The notes under the pieces are model-generated. The model was not told the origin of the DNA. It worked only from the letters and a program-made list of their open reading frames with translations, and did no database searches. Below are positions 48,083-59,098 of a stretch of 64,000 nucleotides of DNA, piece after piece (the first letter of the stretch is position 1; each line of letters opens with the position of its first letter). This stretch comes from Selaginella tamariscina (taxonomy: Eukaryota; Streptophyta; Lycopodiopsida; Selaginellales; Selaginellaceae). The DNA lies in NCBI GenBank assembly GCA_003024785.1, contig PUQB01000359.1, positions 99,858-163,857 of the forward strand, given 5' to 3'. Position numbers and translations under genes: made by a program.

Positions 48083-50568
48083 ATGGAGACAGAGGAGCAA
48101 TCTATGTCTCTGCACAATCGAGCTGCTTCCAAACGTAGCCACGACGAATCCAAAGTAAGCACACACACACACACGCACACACACACGCGCGCATGCAAAT
48201 GTGTAAATGTATACATATATTTAAGAAAAAAAACATCTTTTTACAGAATAGTGAATCTAATATGAATCGAGCAGCCAAACGTAGCCACGATGACTCTAAG
48301 GTATGCACACACATAACATACACTATGTACATATCTCACGCACAGAGACACACGTGTGTATATTGAAAAGAACGAGCATTTTACAGAAGAGCGTACCCAA
48401 TGTACAGCTCCTGGTGGACGATCAGAACAAGTACAGGAGCATGAGAACTCGGACATGGTCTTCTGTTCTCATGATCGGTGGGTTTGCAGTCATTGTCTAC
48501 ATGGGCCATCTCTTCATCGCTCTTATGGTCATGGCCATTCAGATTCTCATGGCTAAAGAACTCTTCTCCCTCGCTAGAACCTCACACAGCCAACGCCATG
48601 GGAATCCCCCCTTCCGATTCCTCAACTGGTCTCTGTGTGTGTGTGTGTGTGTGAGTGATATCCTAGTATCTATTTATGTTATATACTCACATACACTATA
48701 AACCAGAATGTGTGTGTGTGTGTGTGTGTGTGATATCCTAATATCTATTTATGTTATGTACTCACATACACTATATATGTATATGATGTTGATATATTAA
48801 CCAGAATGGAGGTGTGTGTGTGTGTTAACCATATACAAACGCTGATTTGTAGGCATATCTTCTTCACGGCCATGATATTTACATACGGGAGGTTTTGGAG
48901 AAGCAGTTTGTGAATACAATCTCATCTGATAAGTCCTCTTACGCATATTCAGTGGGCTGATCAAATTTCATAATCAACTTGTTACTCCTTGTTTGTATTA
49001 GGTACCTTAATGCTATGCTACTTTGATGTGTATGTCTATGTATCTATATCTCTTTCTCTATGTTTTATATGCACATGCACATACACGGAAGACTTATTAT
49101 TTTGTTGTTGTGGCAGCTTTCATCACTTTCGTGTTGAGTTTGAAGAAGCGAATGTACAGGCAGCAAATTGTGCAGTTCGTGTGGATTTGCATGATTCCTT
49201 TTTCTTGTGTTTGCTCCCTCATCCGTTACTGTTGCCAATCTTTGAAGGAATAATATGGTATGATTTATACATATACTTTGATATCTATGATACCATCGTA
49301 TGCTTTATATTAGTTCTGTAAGTTTTGTTTTATTTCAGGTTTCTACTGCCAGTCTCCCTCATTGTGATTAACGATATTGCAGCATATTTTTTTGGGTTCT
49401 TTTTTGGTAGGACACCGCTAATTGAGCTGTCTCCAAAGAAAACTTGGGAAGGCTTTTTAGGTGCCTCAGTCACAACTGTTCTGTCTGCTTTCCTGGTAGC
49501 ATACATGTGTGTGTGTGTGTGTGTGTGTGTATAGAGAGAGAGAGAGAGAGAGAGTTTTTTCACTATATGGTAGTATCCAATATATGCTACATATAATATA
49601 AAAATATAACTAAGTATTAACATACATTTCAGCTAGCAAGTATTATGGGACGATCACAATGGTTAATATGTCCAAGGAAGGTAAACCTGCGTGCATACGT
49701 GTGTATGTGTGTGTATTGTGTGTCTAATTTGTCTCTGTAGGATTTATCCATCGCATGGTTGCATTGTGATCCGGATCCCGTGTTTAAGACTGCTAGCTAT
49801 CAACTCCCCTCTTGGCTCGCATTTGTGGTAAGAAATAATAGATATACGTCCACACACGGATAAGTGTGTGTGTATCATGGAAGAGAGAGAGAGAGACAGA
49901 GAGGGTTACGTTTTTGTAGGTACGGAGAGACACTGTAGAAATGATGCCATTGCAAATACATGCACTCGTGTTTGGGGTGTTTGCGTCAAGTATTGCACCA
50001 TTTGGTGGGTTTTTTGCGAGTGGCTTCAAGAGAGCATTTAAGATTAAGGTACGTAATTAGTCGTATATTAGCACCATTAATTTAAACATTGGATTTATAG
50101 GATTTCGGAGACAGCATTCCAGGTCATGGTGGAATCACAGATCGTATGGACTGCCAGGTAAGTTGACTTATATACGTTGTTGTCTCTCTCTCTCTCTACT
50201 ATCACAGTGTGTGTATGCCATAAGATTATATATAACCCTTGGAGTATTTAAAAAGATTGTTGTGATCGTGTCTTTTGCAGATGGTAATGGCCCTGTTTGC
50301 CTGTATTTACCACCAGTCGTTTATTGCTTCCTACAATTATACAGTCGACGCCTTCCTGGCCCAGGTACTTTAACTCTCTCTCTCTCAACACACACACACA
50401 CCTTTGTTAAAAAATTCCTCGAATATATTTCTATGTTGCACAAGTACACGCACGCAGACGTGTGGTGACATGGTTATTGTTTTAATACAGATTGTAGCCC
50501 ATTTATCGCGGGAGGAGATGGTAGAGTTGTCTGTGCGGATTGGAGAAATACTATTAGAGCAATCGTGA
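48083..50568 (+). CDS. CDS: Phosphatidate cytidylyltransferase (CDP-diacylglycerol synthase)
   Basis: Integral membrane enzyme making CDP-diacylglycerol from phosphatidate and CTP, feeding phosphatidylinositol and phosphatidylglycerol synthesis, in the ER in plants. Exons: 48083-48154, 48247-48300, 48387-48628, 48853 to about 48980, 49117-49257, 49339-49495, 49633-49680, 49741-49827, 49920-50048, 50101-50157, 50281-50364 and 50491-50568. Family words: [16 protein letters not shown], then [18 protein letters not shown] followed by HGGITDRMD, which fits the PROSITE CDS signature. Several hydrophobic helices. Exons 1 and 2 carry near-duplicate [13 protein letters not shown] words. Exons 4 and 5 need about four single-base insertions to keep the conserved reading, so the gene is probably functional with assembly indels; the exon 4 end is uncertain. 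Confidence 0.93.
49504..49553. repeat. (GT)n/(GA)n compound microsatellite in a CDS intron
   Basis: GT repeats starting 9 bp after the donor of exon 6 (GTAGCATACATGTGTG...), then GA repeats. Confidence 0.9.
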
Positions 50569-51055
50569 CGGTTAAGATCCCCTATTGTATACATCTGTAA
50601 CTCTAATGTGGATTAAAATTCATTATATATTATATATATATATATATATACGCGCGCGCGCACACACCATATATAAACCCAATATGGCTTATTTGAAAAT
50701 ACACATACATATAAATTGTTATATACCGTATATACCCTTTGTTTAAGATGTTATTTATTTGTACCAAATATAATTAACATTATTTGAAATACTATATATT
50801 GAATCATATATGATTTGTACGTTTTTAAATCAATTGAAACCTTAATTTTTCAATTGCATTCAGAGAAAAGATATATTATTTATTAAACATAAACATAATT
50901 AAAATTTAATGCCAATGGAAACTGTTAAAAAAAAAATCTAATTTAATTAAACAACACAACAACGTAGGTTCTGTAACAGGGGAATAAATGTTGAAGTGTT
51001 TCATGAAATTTATATTAAGTTGGGAATACACAAACTAGGGCTTTTCGGGTACCAG
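50569..51055. other. Intergenic spacer
   Basis: AT-rich with a (TA)n plus CGCGCG/CACACA microsatellite near 50626-50667. It must hold the polyadenylation region of the upstream gene and the promoter of the FolD-like gene; no specific site is claimed. Confidence 0.5.
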
Positions 51056-52210
51056 ATGTCAGCGATAAGAATGAATGGGAGGCCAATTGCTGACCAAATC
51101 AAGCAACAAATCCAACAAAGTATACAACATATGATATCTAACATTGGACTTGTTCCTGGACTGGCACTCCTTCAGGTGAGCTGCAGTATACATATACATA
51201 CATACATGCGATATATACATAACAAGATGTACTATCTACACAGGTGGGGGAGAGGCCTCAATCTCAAACTTATCTTCGGAACCTGCGAACAGCGTGCCAA
51301 GATGTTGGTATTAAATCAATAGCAACACAGCTCCCTGAATATGCATCACTTCAAACAATCTTACAAGCTCTACAGGTTTTCAATTCTGACCCAACCATTC
51401 ATGGCATAGTTGTCCAACATCCACTCCCCAAAGTACGCGTGTGCGTGCGTGCGTGTGTTAATATATCTTTAACACAAACACACACACACACACATATATA
51501 TATATGGTGTTATTGTGTACAGAAGATACGTGCGGAGTCGGTGTTACAGGAGATTAATATAGAGAAGGACGTGGATGGACTTCATCCAATTAACTTGGGT
51601 AAACTGGCATTGGAAGAGTTTCAACCAAGCTTTATACCCTCCACGGCCAGGGCATGTATGGAGCTCATGACACGTTACAACTATTCACCAGATGGTAAAA
51701 ACGTGGTAGTCATTGGCTCCAGTAACGTTGTTGGTCTTCCAACAGCCTTACTATTCCAGGTGTGTGTGAGTGTGTGCGTGTGTGTGTACAAGCTAATAAT
51801 CAAAGTGGCAGAGGCACAATGCAACAGTGACAATAGTTGATAAACACACTCCTAAACCAGCAGAGGTGGCTAGAAAGGCTGATATCTTAGTAGCTGCTAC
51901 CGGGAATGCTAACCTTGTAAGAGAAGACTGGATCAAACCTGGAGCAATCGCTCTTGACGTTGGTATGAACATAGTGAAGGTATGTAAATGGACTTATGTA
52001 ACTCTCACTAACTTACGCGTGTGTGCGTGCGTGCGTGTGTAGGACCCGAATTTGGAAGAGGGATACAAGTTCTTAGGAGATGTTTGCTTTGAAGAAGCAG
52101 AGAGAGTTGCAAAAGCAATCACACCTGTTCCAGGAGGTGTTGGACCAGTGACTATAGCAATGGTATTATCTAACACACTGCTAGCAGCAGAAAAGACGTT
52201 AAGTATGTAA
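51056..52210 (+). CDS. FolD-like methylenetetrahydrofolate dehydrogenase/cyclohydrolase with altered active site
   Basis: Five exons with every phase intact: 51056-51175, 51244-51432, 51523-51759, 51812-51979 and 52043-52210, giving 293 residues, the usual length for a plant FolD without a long targeting peptide. FolD enzymes interconvert 5,10-methylene-, methenyl- and 10-formyl-THF with NADP. Kept: [10 protein letters not shown], the HNATVT strand, [10 protein letters not shown] and [15 protein letters not shown]. Changed: in [10 protein letters not shown] the residue four after Tyr, normally the catalytic Lys, is Leu; VQLPLP reads VQHPLP; PCTPKG reads PSTARA; the NADP-site GRSNIVG reads GSSNVVG. 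It is therefore a divergent homologue that may have lost cyclohydrolase or both activities. The ATG at 51056 is taken because upstream in-frame DNA has no ATG. It converges on the SDR gene, 167 bp away. Confidence 0.88.
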
Positions 52211-52377
52211 AGCTATATACATTACATATACATATATAATGTATACGCATGTGTATGCGTAGATACTGTGAAACAAATCATCTAGAACGTCCGTTACATG
52301 TGAGAGTATAATATAATAAACATAGAAAGTACCTCTAGGTAGTAAATTCTGACACAAAATCATTTAACTTAGATGCT

Positions 52378-52816
52378 CTATACTGTCAATGAAGTACCAT
52401 TGTCCGCTGCACTTAGCGCAAGTATCAATGAAGCAGCACTTGGAGCCCTGCATAGAGAAACGCTATATATATATTATATATATATATATATGAGAGAGAG
52501 AGTATCAGATTGATCTAGAGATAACTGCATATTATAGAGTAGCCAGTACTGTGTGTGTTCGTGTACATACACGTATATGTGAAGAATTACCATGTTTCTG
52601 GGGACTGATACATGGCTGCAGATGATCCAAAACAGGTACTAAGCATATCCGTGCATATAACTCCAGGATTTAGCGCAACCGCTACCAAACCAGGTGGCAG
52701 TTCTTTTGCCAGTGAGCGAGTCAGGCCTTCTATTGCCCACTTTGAAGCACAATATGGTGAAACCTGTTTCACACATATCATAATTATGATCAATGTCGTG
52801 TGTGTGTGTGTGTGTG

Positions 52817-52850
<34 letters not shown>

Positions 52851-54028
52851 ATAATATATATTCAAAAGTATCACTCATATACTTCTTATACAGATGCATG
52901 ACCATGTATGCTGTACATGATTATGAATGAATGCGCAGCACACACAAATGCATGCGCGCGCGCGCACACACCTGTATCTGCACAGAGATGTGAGAAGGTA
53001 TATACTAATGTCTGTTGTGTGCATAAGTTCTATGTATAAGACATGCATAGATGTGCTTATATGTTCACCTCTGCTGCAGCTGATCTACCCCACCCGGACG
53101 AGAAGTTCACAATCACTCCTTGCTTTTTAGACATCATGTGGGGCACGAAATGCCTGAGACAGTTTGCTGGACCCTTCATGCGTAATTAACAATATATTTT
53201 AGCCCAACATACACACGCACAAGTTGGTATGTACATGCTGTGCATGATGTATACCTTAATGTTGACGTCCATGACATTGTCGAACTCCTCTCTGGGTACT
53301 TCCCAGAGCTTCCCGTTGTTGTTAATCACTCCCGCATTATTAACTGTAGGGAAAAGCTGCAAATGAGAAAGCAAACAACAGAAGTCCTTTCAGACAAGAC
53401 TTATGTGTTGACATGCTGATGCTTACCCAGTATATCAGGCACGCCCTTCATCTCTATCACAGTCTTTGCAAACTCCTGTACGTTGCTGTCCGAAGCCTGT
53501 AACATTATACATTTTGTTTAAGTTAAGAACAAATATTTATCTCACTAACAGTTTGGTACTCATTATGTAAAGTAATAGTCATAATGTGTGTGTGTGTTTA
53601 TATATTATCCAAATACTTAATTAGTTTAACGCACAGGCACATGAACACAAGACAGAAGCTTTCAGGCACATTACCACGTCCACAACTCGGAGAAGGTGTT
53701 TAGAATCACCAAGCTGGCTCTGCAAAGAAGTGAGTTTTTCCTCATCACGGCCACATCCGACGACAGTATGACCCCGAGAAGCCATTTCCAGAGCCAGAGC
53801 CCTCCCCAGACCTCTTGTAACACCGGTTATAAGCACCAATCGCCCTGCTTTTTCACATCATCGTACAGTCCCCGAAATCTCTCAGAAATCCCTCCAAAAT
53901 GCGGGGAAATCCCTCAAATCTCTCAAAAACTCCCACAAATACCAGATCTTACCTGGTTGCTGCGGCGCAGGCGCCTGAGCAGCAGGCGTACCAGGACTCA
54001 CCATGGCGACGACAGCACTCTTCAACAT
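52378..54028 (-). CDS. Short-chain dehydrogenase/reductase (SDR)
   Basis: Seven exons on the minus strand, all in phase: 54028-53953, 53844-53675, 53496-53427, 53343-53255, 53173-53069, 52763-52591 and 52447-52378. Classical SDR features: TGVTRGLG nucleotide-binding motif, NNAG (reads VNNAGVINN), catalytic Ser in VNFSSGWGRS, the Y-C-A-S-K pair in PYCASKW, and LNPGVICTDML near the end. Total about 250 residues, normal for a classical SDR. GCGRDEEK after the second beta strand (an Arg there) suggests NADP preference. Substrate unknown. The short N-terminal exon is Ala/Pro/Gln-rich; a second in-frame ATG lies at 54004. The 3' end faces the FolD-like gene. Confidence 0.9.
52796..52850. repeat. 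(GT)n/(TA)n compound microsatellite in an SDR intron
   Basis: About 28 bp of GT repeats followed by TA repeats, inside the intron between SDR exons 5 and 6. It creates spurious His/Thr and Tyr/Ile open frames. Confidence 0.9.
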
Positions 54029-56130
54029 CCTCACAATACCCTAGAAGACGAAGCCCTAATTTGGGGTTCATATGGAATATTCTGGAAATTCAAAACTTAT
54101 GAAGCCCTAAAAACAGAGAAGGAATATTCCAAAAATTCAAATTTAAATCATTCGACGACATCTTTAAAGGATTTTCTGTAGCGAATGAAGCTACACAGAT
54201 AAGGAGAGAAAATCTCAACATGGGCCCGGAATATTCCCAACTGGAGTCCAGACAATGGAAACAATCATCGTCAATAGCATGTCTCTACCTTGACAAACGG
54301 ATATATACAATTATACTTTATCCGTACCTAAAACACATTGTCAAACCCTTCCGTATTAACTTCTTAAACATAAATATAAACACATTGTACTTGTTAAATA
54401 AGATCATGCATAATCGTCATTGAATACGCGGGTAAAATTTGAATCTCGGGAGCGTCATAGTCAAATCCTGTAACTCCGTAATGGCTTTACAGCAGTGAGA
54501 TTCTTAATATATTCATTCATATCCCGCACACACAGCCTAGCCAGCCAGATACTTAAAATATCCCTCTCATATTTACACAGTGAATCTGCTAAATCTTACC
54601 CGACTCTCACCGTGTTTTCACTAAAGTTTATTACCTTTAACCCTGCATGTTCTTACAATCATTGACTGCGCCACCCTTAACAGCTCCAGATGTTCTCCAC
54701 ATTGGGTTTGAACCGGTCCTCGCTTCTTTATTAAACTCTTATTAATAGAATGTAAAAAGTGAACTAACATGTGCCAAGTTGCACAGAACCGGGTTAACAG
54801 TTGTGGTTTACCACAAAGGAAGCATTCATAACAAGGATCGTGCATGTGTTTCGCTTTCCCTTTTCTAGTGGGATCTCTTAAACCTTACCAGATTGTGACG
54901 TATCGTACAAATTTCTAACATTTACACACCAGGCTTTATGGTTGTCAATTGCAAGTAACAAAGCTAAACAATTCAATGGTGATGGTAACATAGAGAAACC
55001 CATTTGTTTATACCCTCTCTATGGTGCAGTACAGAAGCATGATCCAAATGTTGTTTTTTAAGTTTACATAATGTTTTATTTTACTACTCCGGTCAATTGC
55101 GGGTTTATCAGTCCAAGGCCGACAAGAAATCTAACCAACAACCTTAACCCATACATGTTTAATCGCCCAAAGCACACAAAAGTCACAGTCAGATCTGCAT
55201 TGTTTAAAATGAACAGTATCCGTCTCTTTCGCATGCTAATTAGAACTAGTTAATCATCATTAGTGGGGCTCTGCAAAACACCTTAGACAATCTCGTGACG
55301 ATCACAGATCGTCTCTTTCACACCATGAATGCAACACATTCACTACTGCTGCGTATAATACCCGCCTTAATCGAGGTCATTAATCTCATGTTTTAGGATT
55401 TCAACTTTAACTTTGTCCCCCATGTGACACCGAGGTAGTGTTGAGCAGGTGGAAGAGGTTAAAAAAGGAGTATTTTTACCGCGGCATACGCAGCACGTGG
55501 TAATAGTAAAAAAACTTCTGGGGCAATCCGTGACGAGCAATTGGAAGACCCTTTTGGACTGAAGTATACAAATTCATTAGCTGTTCCCAATCACTGAACT
55601 GATCTCTCTCTGGTTGGTATACTATGCCCGAATATGAACTGATATACCAAGAGTAAATAACAAATTACAAGGTCCTTTTTCACCACCTGCTGGCAGCAGG
55701 TAAAAACAAAAATGACTTGTCCGCCAGAGTGCATGGTCAACAGCTTGACCAGGACAGGTGTCATGTACGGGGTTTAGGGCTTAAGACCTAATTTTTCTTT
55801 TTATAAACAGAACAGAAAACGGAAAGAGTGGTGTTATGATGACCAACCTAGCTAGAATCTATGCAGATTTACATTCCCCTGTTAGAAAATGGTTTAATTA
55901 CATTAAATGCCCACTAAGCCTGTATTTTCTTGCATTAATCATGAGGATTAAGTTAGAGATAATTATGGTGTTTCTGGAACGTTCACCGCTTAATGTGTAG
56001 GGAGCTACTGCCACGTATATGGCATACGGTACGGGCGCGTGACTTATTACGGCGCTCGCGTGGGTAGAAAATAATAGATAGTTTTACATACGTGTATATA
56101 CCATTTTCTGTTTTAGCCACGTAAAATCTT
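54029..56130. other. Intergenic region between SDR and cyclin D genes
   Basis: About 2.1 kb between divergent genes. No convincing coding region or RNA gene. The first 150 bp upstream of the SDR start are probably its promoter and leader; the rest shows no repeat or motif I can assign. Confidence 0.5.
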
Positions 56131-56138
56131 CCAAAAAA

Positions 56139-56161
56139 TTTGGCGGACGTGAATTTGCCGC
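56139..56161 (+). promoter_or_regulatory. Paired E2F-type sites upstream of cyclin D
   Basis: TTTGGCGG (56139-56146) and TTTGCCGC (56154-56161) both fit the E2F consensus TTTSSCGS and lie 15 bp apart, start to start, about 600 bp upstream of the cyclin D ATG. E2F/DP sites commonly drive G1/S genes in plants, including some cyclins, so E2F control is plausible. Function is inferred. Confidence 0.55.
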
Positions 56162-56355
56162 TCGAATCCAGTTGATTTCCCAAATCCCGCCCGTCACCTT
56201 CATTTTTATTAAATTTTATTATTATTATTATTTTTTTTGAAATTTATTTTTTGTTTCCAGTATTGTTGGTTGTGTGAACTCTGAATGTGTGTGTTGTAGG
56301 GTTTGCGTGAGTCGCGTGTGTATTGTGCGTTTGCATTCTTGTTTTCCCTTGCTCG

Positions 56356-56565
56356 ATCGGCTATGGCGGAGGTGCATTCAGATCCGTGTTCTTCAAGACG
56401 ACGATGAATCGGCTGCTCAATCTTTCGGATTCGGCGTTTCTCGATCTTTTTTCGGCTTGAATCGGCTGTGGCGGAGGCACATTGAGATCCGTGTTCTTCA
56501 AGAAGGCGATGAATCGCTGAGCAATCTTTCGGATTCGGCGTTTTCCGATCTTTCTCCGGCTTGAA
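56356..56565. repeat. Tandem duplication of about 105 bp in the cyclin D 5' region
   Basis: Copy 1 (56356-56460) and copy 2 (56461-56565) share blocks such as ATCGGCT.TGGCGGAGG, GATCCGTGTTCTTCAAGA and AATCTTTCGGATTCGGCG. They lie between the E2F sites and the ATG, probably in a long 5' leader. The frames open across them hold short ORFs but no recognised protein. Confidence 0.8.
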
Positions 56566-56751
56566 TCTGATCGCGATCGGCGAGAATCGTCATCTTTCTT
56601 TCAGATTCGATGCAAGAACGCAGCTTTCCGGTGCACAGATCGAAGAAATCTGAAGCTTTGATCGATTCCTGAGAAGCGATTCGTTAATCTTTCTTCTGCG
56701 ATTCAATGGGTTTTGAGTGCTCCTGAGTGACGCGACCATTGATTCCGAGAA

Positions 56752-58101
56752 ATGGATGCCAGCGACTTGCTATTCTGCAATGAGAGATTGTAGGTAGCCC
56801 GTGCGAGGGCAATGCAAGCACGGATGACACGGAGGTGCAGCCCCAAATCCTACATTTTGTCGAAGACGCTGTTTCTCTGTCCAGCATCGTTCAGAGGGAG
56901 CATTTCCATTTGCCGGAAGCTGGATACTGCTCCGTCTTGCGGTCGGAAGATGTGATTTGCTCCGCCAGATCCAATGCTGTGTACTGGATGATGAAGGTGA
57001 GGCTTTTCTTTCTGGAAATGCATTTATCTAACATCGTGTTCCCGCAGGTTCGGAATGTATACAGTTTTAGTCCCCTCACAGTTGCTCTTGCCGTCAACTA
57101 TTTCGACAGATACCTGTCCAAGCAGCTCTTGAGGGTAAGCGCGTTGTCTTCTTGCTACATTCTTGTCGATCTCTGAATCTGATAAGATTTTCTTATCGCA
57201 GACTTGGAAAGCGTGGATGATCGAGCTTTTGTCCGTGGCATGTCTATCGCTGGCCGCCAAGATGGAAGAGCCGGAAGTTCCAATGCTACAAGATTTACAG
57301 GTGAGAAATGACCTCGATCTTGGGATTGAATTGATATTGATTCTGGCTCGTTCTCGCAGATTGAAGGCCTTGATCACATCTTTGAATCGAAGACAATACA
57401 GAGAATGGAAATTGCGGTGATGAAATTGCTCGGCTGGCGAATGGGCTCCGTCACACCCTTCTCCTACATGGAGGGTCTTCTCCAAAACCTCGATATTAAT
57501 CGCAATCTCAAAGCTTCGCTCTTGAATCGGACGGCCGAAGTCCTCATCAAAACTCTACCAGGTATCTATTTACTTTCTCTTCTTTCATAGATTTGCTTAT
57601 TGGGTTGACCACTTGATCTCTTTGCATATATACATTTAGAACAGAATTGTTATTTATGGGTTTTTCGACAGAGATGGAGTTTTTGGAGTATACACCATCG
57701 GTATTAGCGATAGCAGCGGTGAGCTGCGGATTGGAAGAGCTAATGCCGCTACAGGCTGAAGTGTTAAAGAGCAGTCTCACGAAGGTCCTCCCAGTAGAGG
57801 AGGTAATACACGATAATTGAATTGAAAACGGGTTGCTCATGTGATGGGTGGTTTTACCAGGAAAAACTACACCGGTGCTACAGGTTGATGGAGGAGCTGG
57901 TGGTGGATCCACTGTGTCCTCTCATGTCTCTGAGCCAAGTCTTGGACAACCCCAAGGCATCTCCGAGTCCGTTGAATGCCGGTGAGTTTTTCTCAAACAG
58001 GTGAAAGCTATCCTAGTTTAGCAAATTGGGATCAATCGGGGAAAGCACAAAACGCTTGTGCGAAGTCCGTCAAGCGAAAGCTTGATGAGTATCTCAAATA
58101 G
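56752..58101 (+). CDS. CYCD: D-type cyclin
   Basis: G1 cyclin that activates CDK and targets retinoblastoma-related protein. Exons: 56752-56996, 57048-57134, 57202-57300, 57360-57561, 57672-57802, 57861-57981 and 58001-58101. The N-terminus has LFCNE, the LxCxE Rb-binding motif typical of CYCD. Cyclin box words: FSPLTVALAVNYFDRYLS, then WMIELLSVACLSLAAKMEE, and MEIAVMKLLGWRMGSVTPFSYME; the second cyclin fold starts EFLEYTPSVLAIAAVSC. Exon 1 needs one extra base near 56793 (after ERL) to stay in frame, probably an assembly indel. Between 57981 and 58001 either a 19-nt intron or another indel must be invoked; if neither holds, the protein ends at a TGA (58002-58004). Positions of E2F sites and a leader duplication upstream are listed separately. 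Confidence 0.9.
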
Positions 58102-59063
58102 CAAAGGGTTGGCAGAGCCAGGTGGCGAGTTCATCAAACACAAGTTGGGTTACAGCCTAGTTCTTTCTTACATATACAAGACCACGGGTTTCTGCTGGAC
58201 ATTAGAACACTTACTCAATTCTGCTCGGGGTGTTCTAAGCTCCAACGCTACACCCTTAAGGAAAGTCACAGGGGATTGAACAACAGGGGGATATATATAC
58301 ACTATATCTCAGAGATTGCGGGAGCAGTGTACATTTCAGTATAGTTTAGGCGAGGATTTGCGAGATTTTTCCAGTTCCGAGTTGGGGATGCATTTATCAA
58401 CACACTCGAAGAGAATGGTATGTATACTAAAACCCTATTTGATTATTGCATTTATGCTACACACTCCATATATACATTGGGGCTTGCAATGTCAAAGAGC
58501 TGTAGGCTCAAGGACAGGGGCAGAAAAGCGTGTTGGGGAATAGTGCCTTGTTGTCCCTGCTCCTTGGCCTTTATTTTGTATTGGTTAGTGGCTTTGTACT
58601 GAGAACTGTCAAAAAGAGGCTGCACTTGTTAGTGTAGCTTGATAGTTCTCTAGAGATTATTAAAAAAAAAAACACCCTCATTTTTTCATACATATACACG
58701 TATATATATGATTAAGTTTGGTTTATACCGACCAGGCGTGATGCTTTACTGGTCCCCCCTGTATACAGATATACTTTATATATACAGCTGAGGGTTTTTG
58801 AGTATGTGCCAAAGATGAAAGGACTGGTTGGTACTACCTATACAGTTCATATATGTACATACCTCATATTAAATTCACCATAACAGAACGTTAACACTGC
58901 CTTCATACATAGTTTGTATATATAGTGTTGTATATAGAGCTCTAGGTTGGTTTCTTACAGGATTTGGGGGATCTTAACACCCTTCTATATATAACACTTG
59001 CTTCACACAGACAACACAACACTTCGTAGGAGAAGGCACATAAGGTGTGAGGGATCTGACATA

Positions 59064-59098
<35 letters not shown>

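Noticed and set aside
52587..52874. His/Thr-rich N-terminus on the SDR C-terminal part
   Set aside because: It is intron sequence with GT/TA repeats read through; the true exon starts at the acceptor at 52763.
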